A stretch of 64,000 nucleotides of DNA from Delphinus delphis (GCF_949987515.2 NC_082684.1:153936044-154000043); one strand, 5' to 3'. Numbered from the stretch's first letter, positions 1 to 11,524 are shown. Numbers and translations: made by a program. Notes: generated by a model not told the origin, from the sequence alone.

Positions 1-450
1 TTAAGTTATGGCAGCAGCTAGTTTAACTTTATTGCCAAAGAAGGGAAGAGAGCTTAACTTCTGCCTTGCCTCTCCCAGTTCATTGCATTTCTCAAGTGCA
101 CTCTCCTCCAAAGATGTAGTTTTCCTGCCAAGGCTGACCTTTATGAGTAGTCAGAATAGATTGGTTTCAGGACTCAATGTGTTTTTCTGGGATGCGTGGA
201 CATCTGTAGTGCCAGTAAAACAAACCAACAAATGCTCCTTACTCCAAAGCTAAGGATTAAAATCCTCCCAACCTTTTTTAGGGCTTTGGTTCTTGTTATG
301 TAAAAACATTCCTCAAAAAGCAATTATTTAATGTCTTCTCTGACTTCCCACACTTAGTGTAACTGAAGAAGGTTGGTGATTAAATCATTGTTGTATGAAA
401 GCATATAGCTCTATGAATGTTTACTGTGGCTGTGTAGGTCACAGCCAAAC
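1..450. other. Unassigned sequence
   Basis: I recognise no gene or repeat here. The open frame from the ATG at 8 (81 codons) is short and resembles no family I know. Confidence 0.4.
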
Positions 451-454
451 ACTA

Positions 455-850
455 AGAACCACCTTAATGTCTGGCAATGGGGCATCGATAAAATAAATCA
501 GCTTACTTCTATGTGATAGCATAGCCACTGAAAATAACATTAAAAAAGGTTTATCATATAACGAGAAAATCTTCACCATGTGCGAAGGTTTATTATATAA
601 TGAGAAAATCTTCACCATGTGCGAAGTGTTTATAAAACACCGTAAAATATGATGTAATTATTTTATTTACCATTGCAAATAGGCAAAAAGATACATACCA
701 AAAGGTTAATAGGGGTTATCTCTAGGTGATGGAGCTATGAATAATTTCAGTGATCCTTTTACACATATATGTCCTAAATTTTCTACAAATGAAATGATAT
801 AAATCACAACACATGCCCATGGTGAGCACTTGATAAATGCTAGCCCAAAT
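455..850 (+). mobile_element. Old L1 (L1M-type) 3' end fragment
   Basis: The sequence follows the end of ORF2 and the 3' UTR of old mammalian L1 in sense orientation: a 'one-element-in-ten' style AT-rich stretch, then ttatctctaggtgatgg and the thin pyrimidine-poor tail typical of these 3' UTRs. It carries an internal 39-bp tandem duplication at 548-625 that is not part of the family pattern I remember. No usable reading frame remains. Confidence 0.55.
548..625. repeat. 39-bp tandem duplication
   Basis: Units 548-586 and 587-625 are both 39 bp and differ at only two positions, both C/T (atcatataac versus attatataat). Both end in accatgtgcgaa. It lies inside an L1 3' fragment. Confidence 0.9.
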
Positions 851-915
851 ATTAAATTTTTTATAAATAAATAGATTCATTATATTTTTAAAATTATTTA
901 TTTGCCTAGAGCCCA

Positions 916-1133
916 GTTTTGTTTTGTTTTGTTTTGTTTTGCGGTACGCGGGCCTCTCACTGTTGTGGCCTCTCCCGTTGCCGGAGCACAGGCTCCGGAC
1001 GCGCAGGCCCAGCGGCCATGGCTCACGGGCCCAACCGCTCCGCGGCATGTGGGATCTTCCCGGACTGGGGCACGAACCCGTGTCCCCTGCAGAGGCAGGC
1101 GGACTCTCAACCACTGCGCCACCAGGGAAGCCC
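916..1133 (-). mobile_element. CHR SINE, short type
   Basis: This is a full-length tRNA-derived cetacean SINE in reverse orientation, ending at 1131-1133 with the complement of gggcttccctggtggcgc. The tail is (TTTTG)5 on this strand, i.e. (CAAAA)n, rather than pure A. The pol III A box (tggcgcagtgg) and B box region (gggttcgtgcccc) are both readable on the sense strand. Confidence 0.95.
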
Positions 1134-1175
1134 TAAAGGTTTTTTTAAGTTGCTTTTTTATCTTTTTTTTTGCGT

Positions 1176-1385
1176 ATAGTTGATTTACAACGTTGTGTTA
1201 GTTTCAGGTGTACAGCAAAGGGAATCTGTTAAACATATACATGTACCCACTCTTTTTTTAGCTTCTTTTCCCATATAGGCCTTTACAGAGTATTGAGTAG
1301 AGTTCCCTGTGCTATACAGTAGGTCCTTATTAGTTATCTATTTTATACATAGTAGTGTGTATATGTCAATCCCAATCTCCTAAGT
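1176..1385 (-). mobile_element. L1 3' end fragment
   Basis: The antisense of the cetartiodactyl L1 3' UTR: agttgatttacaacgttgtg, then caggtgtacagcaaag and tgctatacagtaggtcc. It directly follows the SINE at 916-1133 and is 5'-truncated. Confidence 0.85.
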
Positions 1386-1389
1386 GGCT

Positions 1390-2405
1390 TTTTTTAATTG
1401 AAGAAAAAATGTAGAATAATTACATGTATCTGGTTCCAGAAACTACCTTCAGATGCTTTAAAAAAAAAAAGGGAATATATAATTTACAAGTTGAAACAGT
1501 TTGTTCTTTCTTTTTGTTATTTTTTTCACTGAAATTTCTCTTACTGCCTTGTGAAATGATAGTTAATTTAACTTAACTGACCTTAATAAGAATTCAAGTT
1601 AGGTGTATAAAATGCACATAATTTTTATACTCGAAATTATCAAATCTTCTTACAAACAGACCTATATTTCAAAGTAAACTCAAAAAATTTGAAACAAAGT
1701 TTTATTCCAGAAGCTAATTTAGAAAACATTACTTCCTTACAAGGCTGTTAAAAAACTGATCACCATTTCTCAGCCTAGAAAGAACAGAATTTGTGTATTG
1801 TGTGAATGTGTTTTTGTATCTATCTTTGCTTTGCTAAGAAACTCATTATAATTCATTGTAGAAAGTTTGGACGTTATTTTTCAAAGAGAAGAGGAATACA
1901 AACGTCAAGAAAAATTGGGAACATTGAGAAAAAGCATTAGGGAAAGAAAATGGAAATTTTATAAAAAGCTTAAGCATATTCAACAGTTATTATGCAATGG
2001 CTTCAGACAGAAACTCATTTTGCTTTACTTGAAGCCCTCAACTCTTGTGCAGAAATTGGCTTGCTTGTAAAACGTTCATGTTTGTTTTGTTTAGAGATTG
2101 GAAAAGAACCTTCAGGAAAATATTTTGTTTATTAGTTCAGAGAGGGGAAAACGTCCTTGGGGGAAAACATGATTTCATGAGATTATTCTTCTACCTACCC
2201 CTGCAGCCTCTGCTATTCCTAGTTGTCAGCTTCTCAAAAACTCTGTTAAGGTACTTGAACAATGGTTGCACAGAGTAAGCATTTACTATGATGGCATCAC
2301 CCCAGAGGAGCACAGTGGTCTCACTATTTGCCTGTTTTATCCACTGATAAAAAAGCAGTACAAGAGAAAGAAAAGGGAATTATTTTTTAAAAGTACACTA
2401 AGCGT
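1390..2405. other. Unassigned AT-rich sequence
   Basis: No gene or named repeat is recognised. The short frames at 1867-2070 and 2045-2278 overlap each other and look like chance. Confidence 0.4.
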
Positions 2406-2409
2406 GTGT

Positions 2410-2950
2410 TTTAAAAATGGCCACAAATTCTTTGACACTCTTCCCATTGAGAGGTGGGAGACTAATGGCCCCCTCTCTGCCTAGTGAATCTGGGCTGGCC
2501 TCAGGGACCCATTTGTAACCCACAGAATGTGGCAGAAGTGACATTGTGTGGCTTCCAAGATGAGCTCAGAAGAGGTCGTGCAATGTCCATCTTGTTGGTC
2601 AGAACATTTGCTCTTAGAACCCTGAGCCACCATGTAAGAAGCCCAGCTACTCTAAGGCCACCATGCTGTGAGGGAGTCCATGCCACACGATGTGGTTCTA
2701 CCAGTGGTCCCACCTGAGCCCAGCCTTGAAGTCATCCCAACACAAGTGAACCGATAGGGGAGTGAAGATGATTCGCCGCCCCACAGCCTAGATGATTCCA
2801 GCCTGTTTGAGTAACCCCAGCATTCAAGTCTTCCCAGCTAAAGTCCCAGAGAGCAAAAAGCAAAAAGAATCCATCCTTGCTGTACCATTTTAAATTCCTG
2901 TCCAACAGAATCTGTGAGCATAATAAAACTGATTTTTTCAATCACTAAAC
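2410..2950 (+). mobile_element. LTR-like interspersed repeat, subfamily unassigned
   Basis: The text (cttcccattgagaggtgg, then gccaccatgtaagaagccc, then a polyadenylation-like ataataaaa near 2921) matches a common mammalian LTR of the ERVL/MaLR class as I remember it. I cannot settle the subfamily. The frames at 2484-2717 and 2501-2713 are readings of this repeat, not genes. Confidence 0.5.
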
Positions 2951-2954
2951 ATGT

Positions 2955-4115
2955 TTTTTAAAAATTTTTATACATCAGGGGGCGACTGGTACATCACATA
3001 ATCCGGATTTTTGAGGAACTGGAATGAATTTTTGAGGAGATATGTTAGATATGTTACTCTGAAACTCCATTTCATTTCTGAGGTGGAAACACAGATTATA
3101 TATACTTGGTGTTTTAATAAAATATAAGGGTATGAGTGCCTTTAGCTTTCAGTATAATGAAATCATGGGGTATCTTTATTCCAAGTCTTTACTTGGAATG
3201 CTTCAAACTGGACAAAATAATTGCTTCCACAGACACGCCTGTAAGGAAATGACATTTTGTTTTCTGTTGGACTCTAGCCCAGTTTTGGCCATTTCTGGTG
3301 TCAGTTTACCAATAAATGCTCATCTGCATGCTCTGGCCCGACTAGTGACATATGCTGATGACATCATTGAGCAAATACATCATCCAGGCAGTTTCAGGGA
3401 TGGTTCAGCTACACCAGTGTCTTGTTGGGCTACAGACAGGCTCATCATTCAATGCTTGTGGGTTTTGTTTCATAACAAGCTTTGTTATAAATTTTGATAC
3501 AAAGAAGTCTAATTTTTAAATCTGCAAAATAGAAACAAATGTGCAAGAAAGAAAACCCAGTTTAGGCTTAAGTATCTTTAATCCTGGTAATTCTCTCTTA
3601 CTGCAATAGCAGTTCAAAGCGATAAGATGACCTATCTATTTTTTACCTAATTATCTCTGGAAAGAAAATGTCATTCCATTTATGACACTCGAGGCCCCTT
3701 GTTTAGCTCTTGTATTCGTTTGCTATTTCAAAATTCAAAAAGATTCCTGTTCGTCTTTATAAACGTAGAACCCAAATCATCTGCTTTTGAGGAAAGTTTT
3801 CTGAATTATCATTATTTAATGTTTATATACTAATTTAAAATAGATAAAACGTTTATAAGTTTCCAGAATCCTCAGGTAATTTGTATTTGTCCTGCACTTT
3901 GATTACCTGTTTATGATGCCAATTAGAAATGATGAAATATTTCACACATACTTATGAGACTCTGTTAGGGGCAAATTGTGGTACTGGGTCTACCCCATAA
4001 ACATGAAGGTGGTGAGTCTGGAGTCAGAATAGATGTTCTACCAGAATAAACTCAAATGGGGGAAACGGGGGTCAGAATTCATCATAAAACATGATTTCTA
4101 AAACATTTGTTTTCC
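2955..4115. other. Unassigned, apparently unique sequence
   Basis: No repeat is recognised. The frame 3132-3497 (121 codons from ATG) has no recognisable domain. A CRE-like tgacatca lies at 3357-3364, next to gagcaaatacatcatcc. A conserved noncoding element is possible but cannot be shown from one sequence. Confidence 0.35.
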
Positions 4116-4119
4116 CACT

Positions 4120-4560
4120 GTTACGGATTGAATTGTGTCCCCCTGAAATTCATATATTGAAGACCTTACCCCCAGTCCCTCAGAATGGGACATTTGGAAA
4201 TAGGGTGCTGGCAGATGTAATTAGTTGAGATGGGGTCATCCTGGAGCTGGGTGGGCCCTAATCCAACATGACGGCACCCTTACAAAAAGGGGAAATGTGG
4301 ACACAGACATGAACACGAGGAAAACACCACTGAAGATGAAGGTAAAGCTCAAGGTCATGCCACTACAAGCCAAGGGATGCCAAAGATTTCCAACAAACCA
4401 CCAGAAGCCGGCAGAGAGGCACGACAGCCTTCAGGAACCCACCCTTCCGACACCTTGACTGCGGACTTCTGGCATTCAGAACTATGACACAATAAATGTC
4501 TGTTGTTTAAGCCACTCAATTTGTGGTACTTTGTTAGAGCAGCCCTAGGAAACGAATATA
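4120..4560 (+). mobile_element. Solo MLT1-type LTR (ERVL-MaLR)
   Basis: The element runs from tgttacggattgaattgtg to aaacgaatata, about 441 bp, and includes an AATAAA polyadenylation signal near 4492 followed by gtctgttgtttaagccac. Flanks read cccac before and cccat after, consistent with a decayed 5-bp target duplication. No internal proviral sequence adjoins it, so it is a solo LTR. The 77-codon frame inside it is not a gene. Confidence 0.85.
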
Positions 4561-4569
4561 CCCATGATT

Positions 4570-5757
4570 AGCTGGATTTTGATTTAACGTGACAGTTTTT
4601 AATGCTCTTTATTTTTTTCTTACATGGTAGTTTACAGGAGTGTAGATAATTACAGAGTGGATTCACGATCTGTCTGGACAAAGTCTGAATTCATTCAGAC
4701 AACTCCCTTGCCTCAGTTTATATCCATATGGACTTAAGCCTCTATTGAGCATATTCAAAAGTCCACTGAAGGAACCCAGTCACCGTAATGCTGACGGGAA
4801 CACTGATTACCGTGATTCCTCGCTAAGACAGACTGCATTGGCTCCGGTCCCTTTATCCATATGCTTCATCGAGGTCCCATGTTCTTGCACCTCCCTCTGC
4901 GTTGTTTCAGGCTTTGGTTGTTGAGGTAATGCCGTGTGTTTTCATGCTCCATCATTCACACATCGTCCCTACAGAGATCCCAAAAACCTGCCCAGATCTG
5001 AAGGCACATAAATGGAAGCTTGCAGCCCTGTGAGACCTGGTGCCCGTGGTCACGTGCTCACTAATAGGGAAGTTGAGCCAGAGGTCACCACCAGTGCCCT
5101 GAGAAAACTTCAGAACACACAGAGTTATTGTGGGTGATTCGCCACGTTCTTGTACCCCTTCCCGAAGATGACCTCTGGTTCTCCAAAGCCCTCCCAGGGT
5201 GATGTGACCACACAGAAGTCCACTCCATTCAGAGAACCTGCCTCAGTCCTGGGGTGGGAGGAAAGTCTAGGAATTATTTGATCAAGTAATTCCCATGAAG
5301 GTGTGATGCTTGGGAGAATCAGGACTCCAAGTGGCAGGAAGATGAGCTTCAACTCCAATGATCTACAACCAAGAGGAAGTGAGAGAGACCTTCCCCAGCC
5401 ACAGAGCTCTAAGAGTCAAGAGCATGTGAGGTTTTTCACATTTCATTTCTGCACCACTGCCAACCCCTCCCTTTGATACTGAATGGATAAGCTGATGTGT
5501 CATAAGACAATGATGGAGAAGTAGGTTTTCCATCCCGGGCCTTGACAGAGGAAGTAGCACCTTTAAAGACCTGGCACTCTTAATTGTATTGCTCAGAAAC
5601 ACTGTGACAGACAGATAAGCTGGTGGACAGATAGAGGGGGAGGTATAAAGAAAGGGAGCAAGATTGATGGACAGACAGCAGGATGCATGGAAAGGTTCAT
5701 TCTAGATGGGGACAGAGAGACAAAGCCAGATAAATAGAGCTGCTGCCTAATTACCTG
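4570..5757. other. Unassigned sequence
   Basis: No gene or named repeat is recognised. Short frames on the minus strand at 5125-5358, 5363-5602 and 5593-5775 have no recognisable motif. Confidence 0.4.
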
Positions 5758-5760
5758 CTT

Positions 5761-5953
5761 TTTTTTTTTTAACATCTTTATTGGAGTATAATTGCTTTAC
5801 AGTGTTGTGTTAGTTTCTGCTGTATAACAAAGTGAATCAGCTATACATATACATATATCCCCTTCCTCTTGTGTCTCCCTCCCACCCTCCCTATCCCACC
5901 CCTCTAGGTGGTCACAAAGCACTGAGCTGATCTCCCCGTCCTGCTGGGGTTTT
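5761..5953 (-). mobile_element. L1 3' end, younger cetartiodactyl type
   Basis: A poly-T start is followed by aacatctttattggagtata and cagtgttgtgttagtttctg, ending near cctgctgggg. It is the antisense of the same L1 3' UTR type seen in sense at 51674-51811. It abuts another L1 3' end of a different type. Confidence 0.85.
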
Positions 5954-5956
5954 TAA

Positions 5957-6143
5957 TGCATCTTTTTTACTGAAGTATAGTTAACTTGCAATGTTGTGTT
6001 AGTTTCAAATGTACAGCAAAGTGATTCAGTTATACAGATATATATATATACACACATATAGATAGACAGATAGGTAGATTCTTTTCCATTATAGGTTATT
6101 ACAAGATATCGAGTATCAGTGCTATACAGTAGGTCCTTGGGGG
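5957..6143 (-). mobile_element. L1 3' end fragment, second type
   Basis: The sequence actgaagtatagttaacttg, then caatgttgtgttagtttc and gctatacagtaggtcc, marks an older cetartiodactyl L1 3' UTR in antisense. It contains an ATATAC-rich stretch near 6037-6075. Confidence 0.8.
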
Positions 6144-6186
6144 TTTTTCCTTCCATATTCTACTGCCTTTATTTTTTAAATGGAAA

Positions 6187-6525
6187 TTTTTTGTTTTGTT
6201 TTGTTTTTATTTTTGGCTGTGTCGGGTCTCTGTTGCTGTGTGCAAGCTTTCTCTAGTTGCGGAGAGTGGGGGCTACTCTTCTTTGCGGTGCGCGGGCTTC
6301 TCGTTGTAGTGGCTTCTCGTGTTGCGGAGCACGGGCTCTAGGCGCACAGACTTCAGTAGTTGTGGCACATGGGCTCAGTAGTTGTGGCTCGCGGGTTCTA
6401 GAGCGTAGGCTCAGTGGTTGTGGCACACGGGCTTAGTTGCTCCGTGGCATGTGGGATCTTCCCAGGCTAGGGGTCAAACCCGTGTCCCCTGCATTGGCAG
6501 GAGGATTCTTAACCACTGAGCCACC
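6187..6525 (-). mobile_element. CHR SINE, long type
   Basis: A ~330 bp copy with the tandem actactgagcc-like motifs (seen here as cagtagttgtgg repeats) that mark the longer CHR form. Its sense 5' end is slightly short: the terminal gggaagtcc is missing. The motif tctactgccttt occurs at 6159-6170 and again at 6527-6538, a likely target-site duplication. Confidence 0.92.
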
Positions 6526-6544
6526 CTCTACTGCCTTTTTTAAC

Positions 6545-7005
6545 CAGCTACCAGAATTGTACCATTATGCTCAGCACAGAAAGATACTTAAATGATCTCC
6601 ATATTCATTCTATGACATTCTTCCAAGAAAGTTTAATTAAGTTAATGTTTGTTTGTGCCAAGTGCTGTGAAGCACTGCGGATATTAAGATGTGTCAGCTA
6701 TGAAGATCCAAAAGAGATGCCCCACCTCGCTAAAGAAAGCGCCTATGGACCTACAGATTGTTCTGGTGTGAGCAGTGGAAGCTGTAGCCTGGAAAATACA
6801 GCTGGGATGCTCTGTTCTGTGTATTGGGTGTATGGCCACCAGTGAAACGGCTGGCTAGCCATCAGGTCTTTGAAAACAATATATATACATATTTAAGTCT
6901 CATTAAAATAGATGATACCTGTAAAGTGTTTAAAGTGCCTGGCACTGAAATAAGCCTTTGTGATATTAGGATAGTAGTAAGACAGCATCAGCACCACAAG
7001 AGGCC
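6545..7005. other. Unassigned sequence
   Basis: No gene is recognised. The 92-codon frame at 6567-6845 has no recognisable domain. Confidence 0.35.
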
Positions 7006-7009
7006 ATCC

Positions 7010-7140
7010 TTCATTCACTCACTCATTCAGTCACTTACTTATATATGTCTTGAGTGTCCACTGAATGCCAGGTTCTGATCTGGAGGTGCAGCAATGAACA
7101 AAACCATCATGAGGTTTAGCTTGTAGCAGGGGAGAATTTT
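7010..7140 (-). mobile_element. L2 3' end fragment
   Basis: The pattern cattcactcactcattcagt, then tgagtgtccactgaatgcca, then gcaatgaacaaaacc, is the antisense of the L2 3' terminus. Confidence 0.7.
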
Positions 7141-7217
7141 CAAGAACTCCTGTTAATTCGAAAAGGACTTGAGAGGAGAAAATCATGAAAGAAATGGGTT
7201 CAAAACCCAGTGGGTTC

Positions 7218-7430
7218 GGGCTTCCCTGGTGGCGCAGTGGTTAAGGGTCTGCCTGCCGATGCAGGGGACGCGGGTTCGTGCCCCGGTCCGGGAAGATCCC
7301 ACATGCCGCGGAGCGGCTGGGCCCGTGAGCCATGGCCTCTGAGCCTGCGCATCCGGAGCCTGTGCTCCGCAACGGGAGAAGCCACAACAGTGAGAGGCCC
7401 GCGTGCTGCAAAAAAAAAACCCCAAAAAAA
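7218..7430 (+). mobile_element. CHR SINE, short type
   Basis: Full length from gggcttccctggtggcgcag to an interrupted A tail (A9, CCCC, A7). Flanks acccagtgggttc (7205-7217) and accccactgggttc (7430-7443) form an imperfect target duplication. A and B boxes are readable. Confidence 0.95.
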
Positions 7431-7444
7431 CCCCACTGGGTTCA

Positions 7445-9360
7445 AGATAAGCAGTGGCTTCATCAAATTCCAGAAACTATTGTCTCCTTAGAATTTTTAC
7501 GTTTCACTACCAGCTTTTTGCCTGATTTTCTTCAGGGACAATAGACTTCTCCCGTGGGGCAAAGTTTTCTGAACAGGGTCCTAGAGAAGATGTCTGCTCC
7601 ACCCTCCCTTTCATCCTTTTTAAACAAATAGTCCCATTAGCCACGTCAACATTTAGCTGCAGACTAGTGAGAATCCTCTCCTGTGGTTGGTGATTTGCCT
7701 CTTCCCACAGATGCTCATTTTCCTGGCCAGGCAGTAGAAGATGGTTTTAAAACTGGGGGGGTGGGTCTCTGTCACTGACATGAACACCCCACAGAGACCG
7801 TCTGCCTCCCGCCAGATGCCCTGACATGAATGCCATCTTTCTTCTCTCCAACTTCTGGCTCTAGAGCAGGTAAAGGGCCCCAGCCCCTTCTCAGATGCGG
7901 GGAGGTGGGACAAGCAAGTACCCCTCCTCTGCCCGCCATCGCCTGAGAGTGGATCACTCTTCCTTTGTGCTTAGTGGAAGTTACAGGGTTGAACAACAGG
8001 CACAAGGACATTCGGTGCTCTTGGGTTGGATTAGGAGAAACCAGTCTGTGTGTTAACACAGATGCTCTCACAATGCTTTTCTCCTCTCTTTTTTGTTGAG
8101 AGATGGTGCAGATCTACACGGCCATCTTCAGGCTCGGGCCACAGCTCTTCTGAGCCCTGAAGAGTTTTCCCCAAAAGGAGACTGTTCTGTAGAGCCAGTG
8201 CCGCTTCCTGCCAGTGCCGTGTGAAATCCAGCATTGTGAGAGTACAAGAAAACACCTGGATTCTGACAAATAGGCTCACTCAGGAGGCTTACGAGAAAAT
8301 AGGCAAACTGATCATTGTAAAAACCTTGGATTTGCCAGAGTTCTTTGAAACAGTTATGCTACCGTATCTAAGAATGGCCCATTGCTAGTTGAGACCGCTG
8401 AGGCAGAGGTTAAGTTAACCCAAGTGCCAGTACCTTTCCCAAGCTGTCAATCATTCTCTCTCAGAGAAGGCAAAAGGAAAATGAGAGCACGAGAGAGAGG
8501 AATTAGCCTGGATGCCAGCTAGTTAATTGTCACCTATCTCTTGCCAAGGTAAATCACTCCTTAGTATAAGGAATTTTAAAACTTTCACTGCTTTGAACCG
8601 TTTTTGCCGTTAATTCCGTGATGGTAAATCCTTTCTCTTCAGAGGCATCTTGATCATCACAGGAAAGCCGGATCATCCCAGCCAAGTCATGATGTCTCTG
8701 CATTTTCAGTTTATAAATTGGTTCAGGAAAAAGACAGGGCACATTGGTTGGAATTGCCAGTTTGTTCAGGCTTTTCTTACTTATGGAGGGTACTAAATTG
8801 ACTGTGCTTTAAGTGAACAAGGGAGAACCATGGATAATTCAGTAACTTTAAATTAAAAGAAGCTTTATTGGAAAATAGGCAGTAACCACAGCAGATTTTA
8901 GTCTCCTGTTAAGCCACAGATGGAGGTCCTGTTAGTGCCTGGATGTCAAGGCAAATCCAGAAGCTAGTCTGTGAAAGGAAGGAGCCCCTTACCTGGATGG
9001 GCTTGACTTCTGAGCTGCCAGGATGTAGAGCATTGGACCCACAAAAGAGAAGAATTTTCAAGAGAAGTGAGTTGGGAGGACAGAGAACTCCACTGTCTGT
9101 TGCCTCCAGGACCCAAGAATGACAAGTATTATGTAAAGAAAACTCACTGTTTTTTTTTTTTTTTTTTCCGCTACACTCAGAATAATCCTGTACTCCCAAA
9201 ATATGACTTTTTCCACAATAAGAAATTCACCAGTTCTTGGTAGACACCAGCTGGGTGTCCTCACTCAACTGAATTGAATTCTGATACCACCTGGGGTTAG
9301 CACAGACCCCACAGGGTAAGGGCTGAGTCCCACAAGACTCAGCTATCCATCACCAACTGT
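7445..9360. other. Unassigned, apparently unique sequence
   Basis: About 1.9 kb without a gene or repeat that I can name. It includes a pure T18 run at 9150-9167 with no SINE or L1 body beside it. Minus-strand frames at 7653-7913, 7772-8071, 8031-8279 and 8909-9199 overlap each other and have no motif. Confidence 0.4.
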
Positions 9361-9362
9361 TT

Positions 9363-9932
9363 GTTTTTTTTTTTTAATTTTATTGGGGTATAGCTGATTT
9401 ACAATGTTGTGTTAGTTTCAGGTGTACAGCAAAGTGATTGAGTTATACATGTATACATATATTCATTCTTTTTCAGATTCTTTTCTCACATAGGTTATCA
9501 CAGAATATTGAGTAGAGTTTCCTGTGCTATACAGTAGGTCCTTGTTGGTTATCTATCTTACATATAGTAGTGTGTGTATGTTAATCCCAAGCTCCTAATT
9601 TATCCCTCCACCCCACCCTCCATGTTTTCTCTTTGGTAACCATGTTTGTTTTCGATGTCTGTAAATCTGTTTCTGTTTTGTAAATATGTTCATTTGTATC
9701 ATTTTTAAAACTTAGATTCCACGTGTAAGTGACATCATATGATATTTGTCTTTCTCTGTCTGACTTACTTCACTCAGTATGATAATCTCCAGGTCCATCC
9801 ACGTTGCTGCAAAGGGCATGATTTCATTCTTTCTGTGGCTGAGTAATATTCCATTGTACACATGTACCACATCTTCTTTATCCATTCCTCTGTCAATGGA
9901 CATTTAGGTTGCTTCCATGTCTTGCTATTGTT
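9363..9932 (-). mobile_element. L1 3' end with ORF2 C-terminus
   Basis: An antisense L1 from its A tail (T run at 9363) through the 3' UTR (caatgttgtgttagtttcag, tatacagtaggtccttgttg) into the end of ORF2 (ggtccatccacgttgctgc, gacatttaggttgcttcc). About 570 bp, truncated on the right. Confidence 0.93.
9712..9903 (-). pseudogene. L1 ORF2 protein, C-terminal remnant
   Basis: The frame reads the extreme C-terminus of L1 ORF2p: residues about 16-63 include YNGILLSHRKNEI, then ATWMDLEIIILSE and SLTRGI before the stop. It has no reverse transcriptase or endonuclease part, so it cannot be functional. It lies inside the L1 fragment at 9363-9932. Confidence 0.85.
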
Positions 9933-10225
9933 TTTTAGTTTAAATTAAGAAAAGAAGTAGCTGATTGGTTCAGCTTATTGTGAAAAGTTGGGCCAACAAT
10001 AGTTCTTGAAACACTAGTATTTGTGCCTGGGTGAGTGCCAAAGCAGTTCAAGAAAGAGAGAGATTGATGATGGAGTGAAAGGAGTTATATTCCTTGTCAA
10101 GGAGGAAAGACTTGAGGGGACCATGAGATATATTTTTAAATCTTTCATGTTTTTTGAAACTATAATCGCATGACAGAAAACTTCAAAGTTCAGGAAAAAA
10201 GTCACTTCAACAGTCTTTCCCTACA

Positions 10226-10655
10226 CTCATTGCAGTTTTATTCATAATAGCAAAAGATGAAAAGGGTCCCAGTGTCCATCCATAGGAAAAAGAATCAACA
10301 AATTAATTAGTCTTTATACACAACGGTACACTGACTCCTTCGCACTAAAAAGGAATGAGCTGTTGATACAGGCGACATCAGGATTTATCTCAGATAGGTC
10401 ATGCTGAGTGGGAGAAACCAGATAAAAAGAGTCCATTTATGCAAAGTTCAAGAATAGGCAAGACTAATTGATGAGGAATCAAAATAATGGCTGCCGCTGG
10501 CCAAAGACGGCTGTTGGCAGGAAAAGGGCACAGAGGAATTTTCTAGGGCTAATGCTCTATATCTGGGCCATCGGGCACATAACGTGTACATATTTGTCAA
10601 AACTCATACAACTAGGAGCTGGGCTTTAACTATACTGCAAAAAAAGTTTTAAAAT
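10226..10655 (+). mobile_element. Old L1 3' fragment
   Basis: The motif cattgcagttttattcataa, then agcaaaagatgaaaa and cccagtgtccatcc, is the end of ORF2 and start of the 3' UTR of old L1 in sense. It is diverged and without an open frame. Confidence 0.65.
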
Positions 10656-10659
10656 TCAC

Positions 10660-11080
10660 TTCCCTAAAACTGTGTTACCCAGTCTTTTTAGTGTTCCATA
10701 CATATATGTTTATATATATATGTAAATTCCAGCCTGTGGTGTGGACCTCAGAGAGCGAAGACAGGATCTCACTGTCAGGGTCTCTGGATCAAGATGAGCC
10801 CCTCATGACTGACTCCGAGTTTTTGCACAAGGATGGTGGCAGAATTATAGATGGAGAGAAATATTCACGTTTGCCTGACTGTACCAAGCTCCTGAATAAA
10901 GTGGCGAGAGAAATGGGGTCAGTGATCCAATAGGTTTATTGTTTGTTAATAAGTTGCGACCACTCTTAGTAAGAATGACTCCAACTGTATCCTTTTTGAT
11001 CCAGGAATAAAGTGCGTCAACTATACTTGTGAATCAATAACATTAATCTCTGGAAAATAATGACTGTTGGCTAACAGTTT
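10660..11080. other. Unassigned sequence
   Basis: The 80-codon frame ending at 10933 is acidic and serine-rich in its second half but matches no domain I know. There is no exon-like splice context I would defend. Confidence 0.3.
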
Positions 11081-11084
11081 ATTT

Positions 11085-11240
11085 ACTTATTACTCTGAGC
11101 CAAGGGCTTGCTGTGTATTAATCATTTAATCCTCAAGACAGACGCTATAAGGCAGACGCTACTAATACTCTCTTTTTTTCAGAGCACAGAAAGGTTAAAC
11201 AACTTGCCTAAGGTCACACAGCTAAGCCAGAGGAGAAGCC
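11085..11240 (-). mobile_element. MIR SINE
   Basis: The core aacttgcctaaggtcacaca, then gctaagccagag, is the antisense of MIR. Ancient and diverged. Confidence 0.8.
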
Positions 11241-11374
11241 AGATCAAGGATTAATTGGAATGAGAACCAGACAATGAGAAGGGAGTTTGGAGGGGGAGTA
11301 GACAGATGGAAAAGAAAGGATTAAAGAGGGGGGTGGTAATTCAAAGGAACATTGGTTATTATTAAGTGAACCCT

Positions 11375-11505
11375 CATTTATGGGTAATGAAACAGGCCCA
11401 GAAAGGTTATGTGACTTCCCGAAGTCACCCATCTAATTAGGGGCAGAGCTGGGACAAGAAGCCACATTTTTAAAATCCCAGCTCAGGGCTTTTCCACTAC
11501 ATCAA
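11375..11505 (-). mobile_element. MIR SINE, second copy
   Basis: The stretch atgaaacaggcccagaaagg, then gaagtcacccatctaatt and ggggcagagctggga, is an antisense MIR. An A17 run follows at 11504-11520. It lies about 140 bp from the previous MIR, in the same orientation. Confidence 0.75.
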
Positions 11506-11524
11506 AAAAAAAAAAAAAAAATTA

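Noticed and set aside
548..625. CRISPR-like direct repeats
   Set aside because: Only two adjacent units, no spacers, and a mammalian host.
902..1183. Frames of 70-93 codons on both strands, rich in Pro, Arg and Gly (also at 7183-7491, 14865-15300, 31374-31703, 39680-40138, 51279-51662 and others)
   Set aside because: All are translations of CHR SINEs in various frames; the same peptide phrases recur at every SINE.
7218..7300. tRNA gene suggested by A and B box sequences
   Set aside because: The boxes belong to the tRNA-derived head of the SINE; no cloverleaf with intact anticodon arm is evident.
9150..9167. T18 run as the tail of a SINE or L1
   Set aside because: Neither side carries a recognisable element body or target duplication.
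10735..10940. Possible coding exon ending in an acidic frame
   Set aside because: No family similarity recognised, no convincing splice sites, and the left end lies in AT-rich low complexity.
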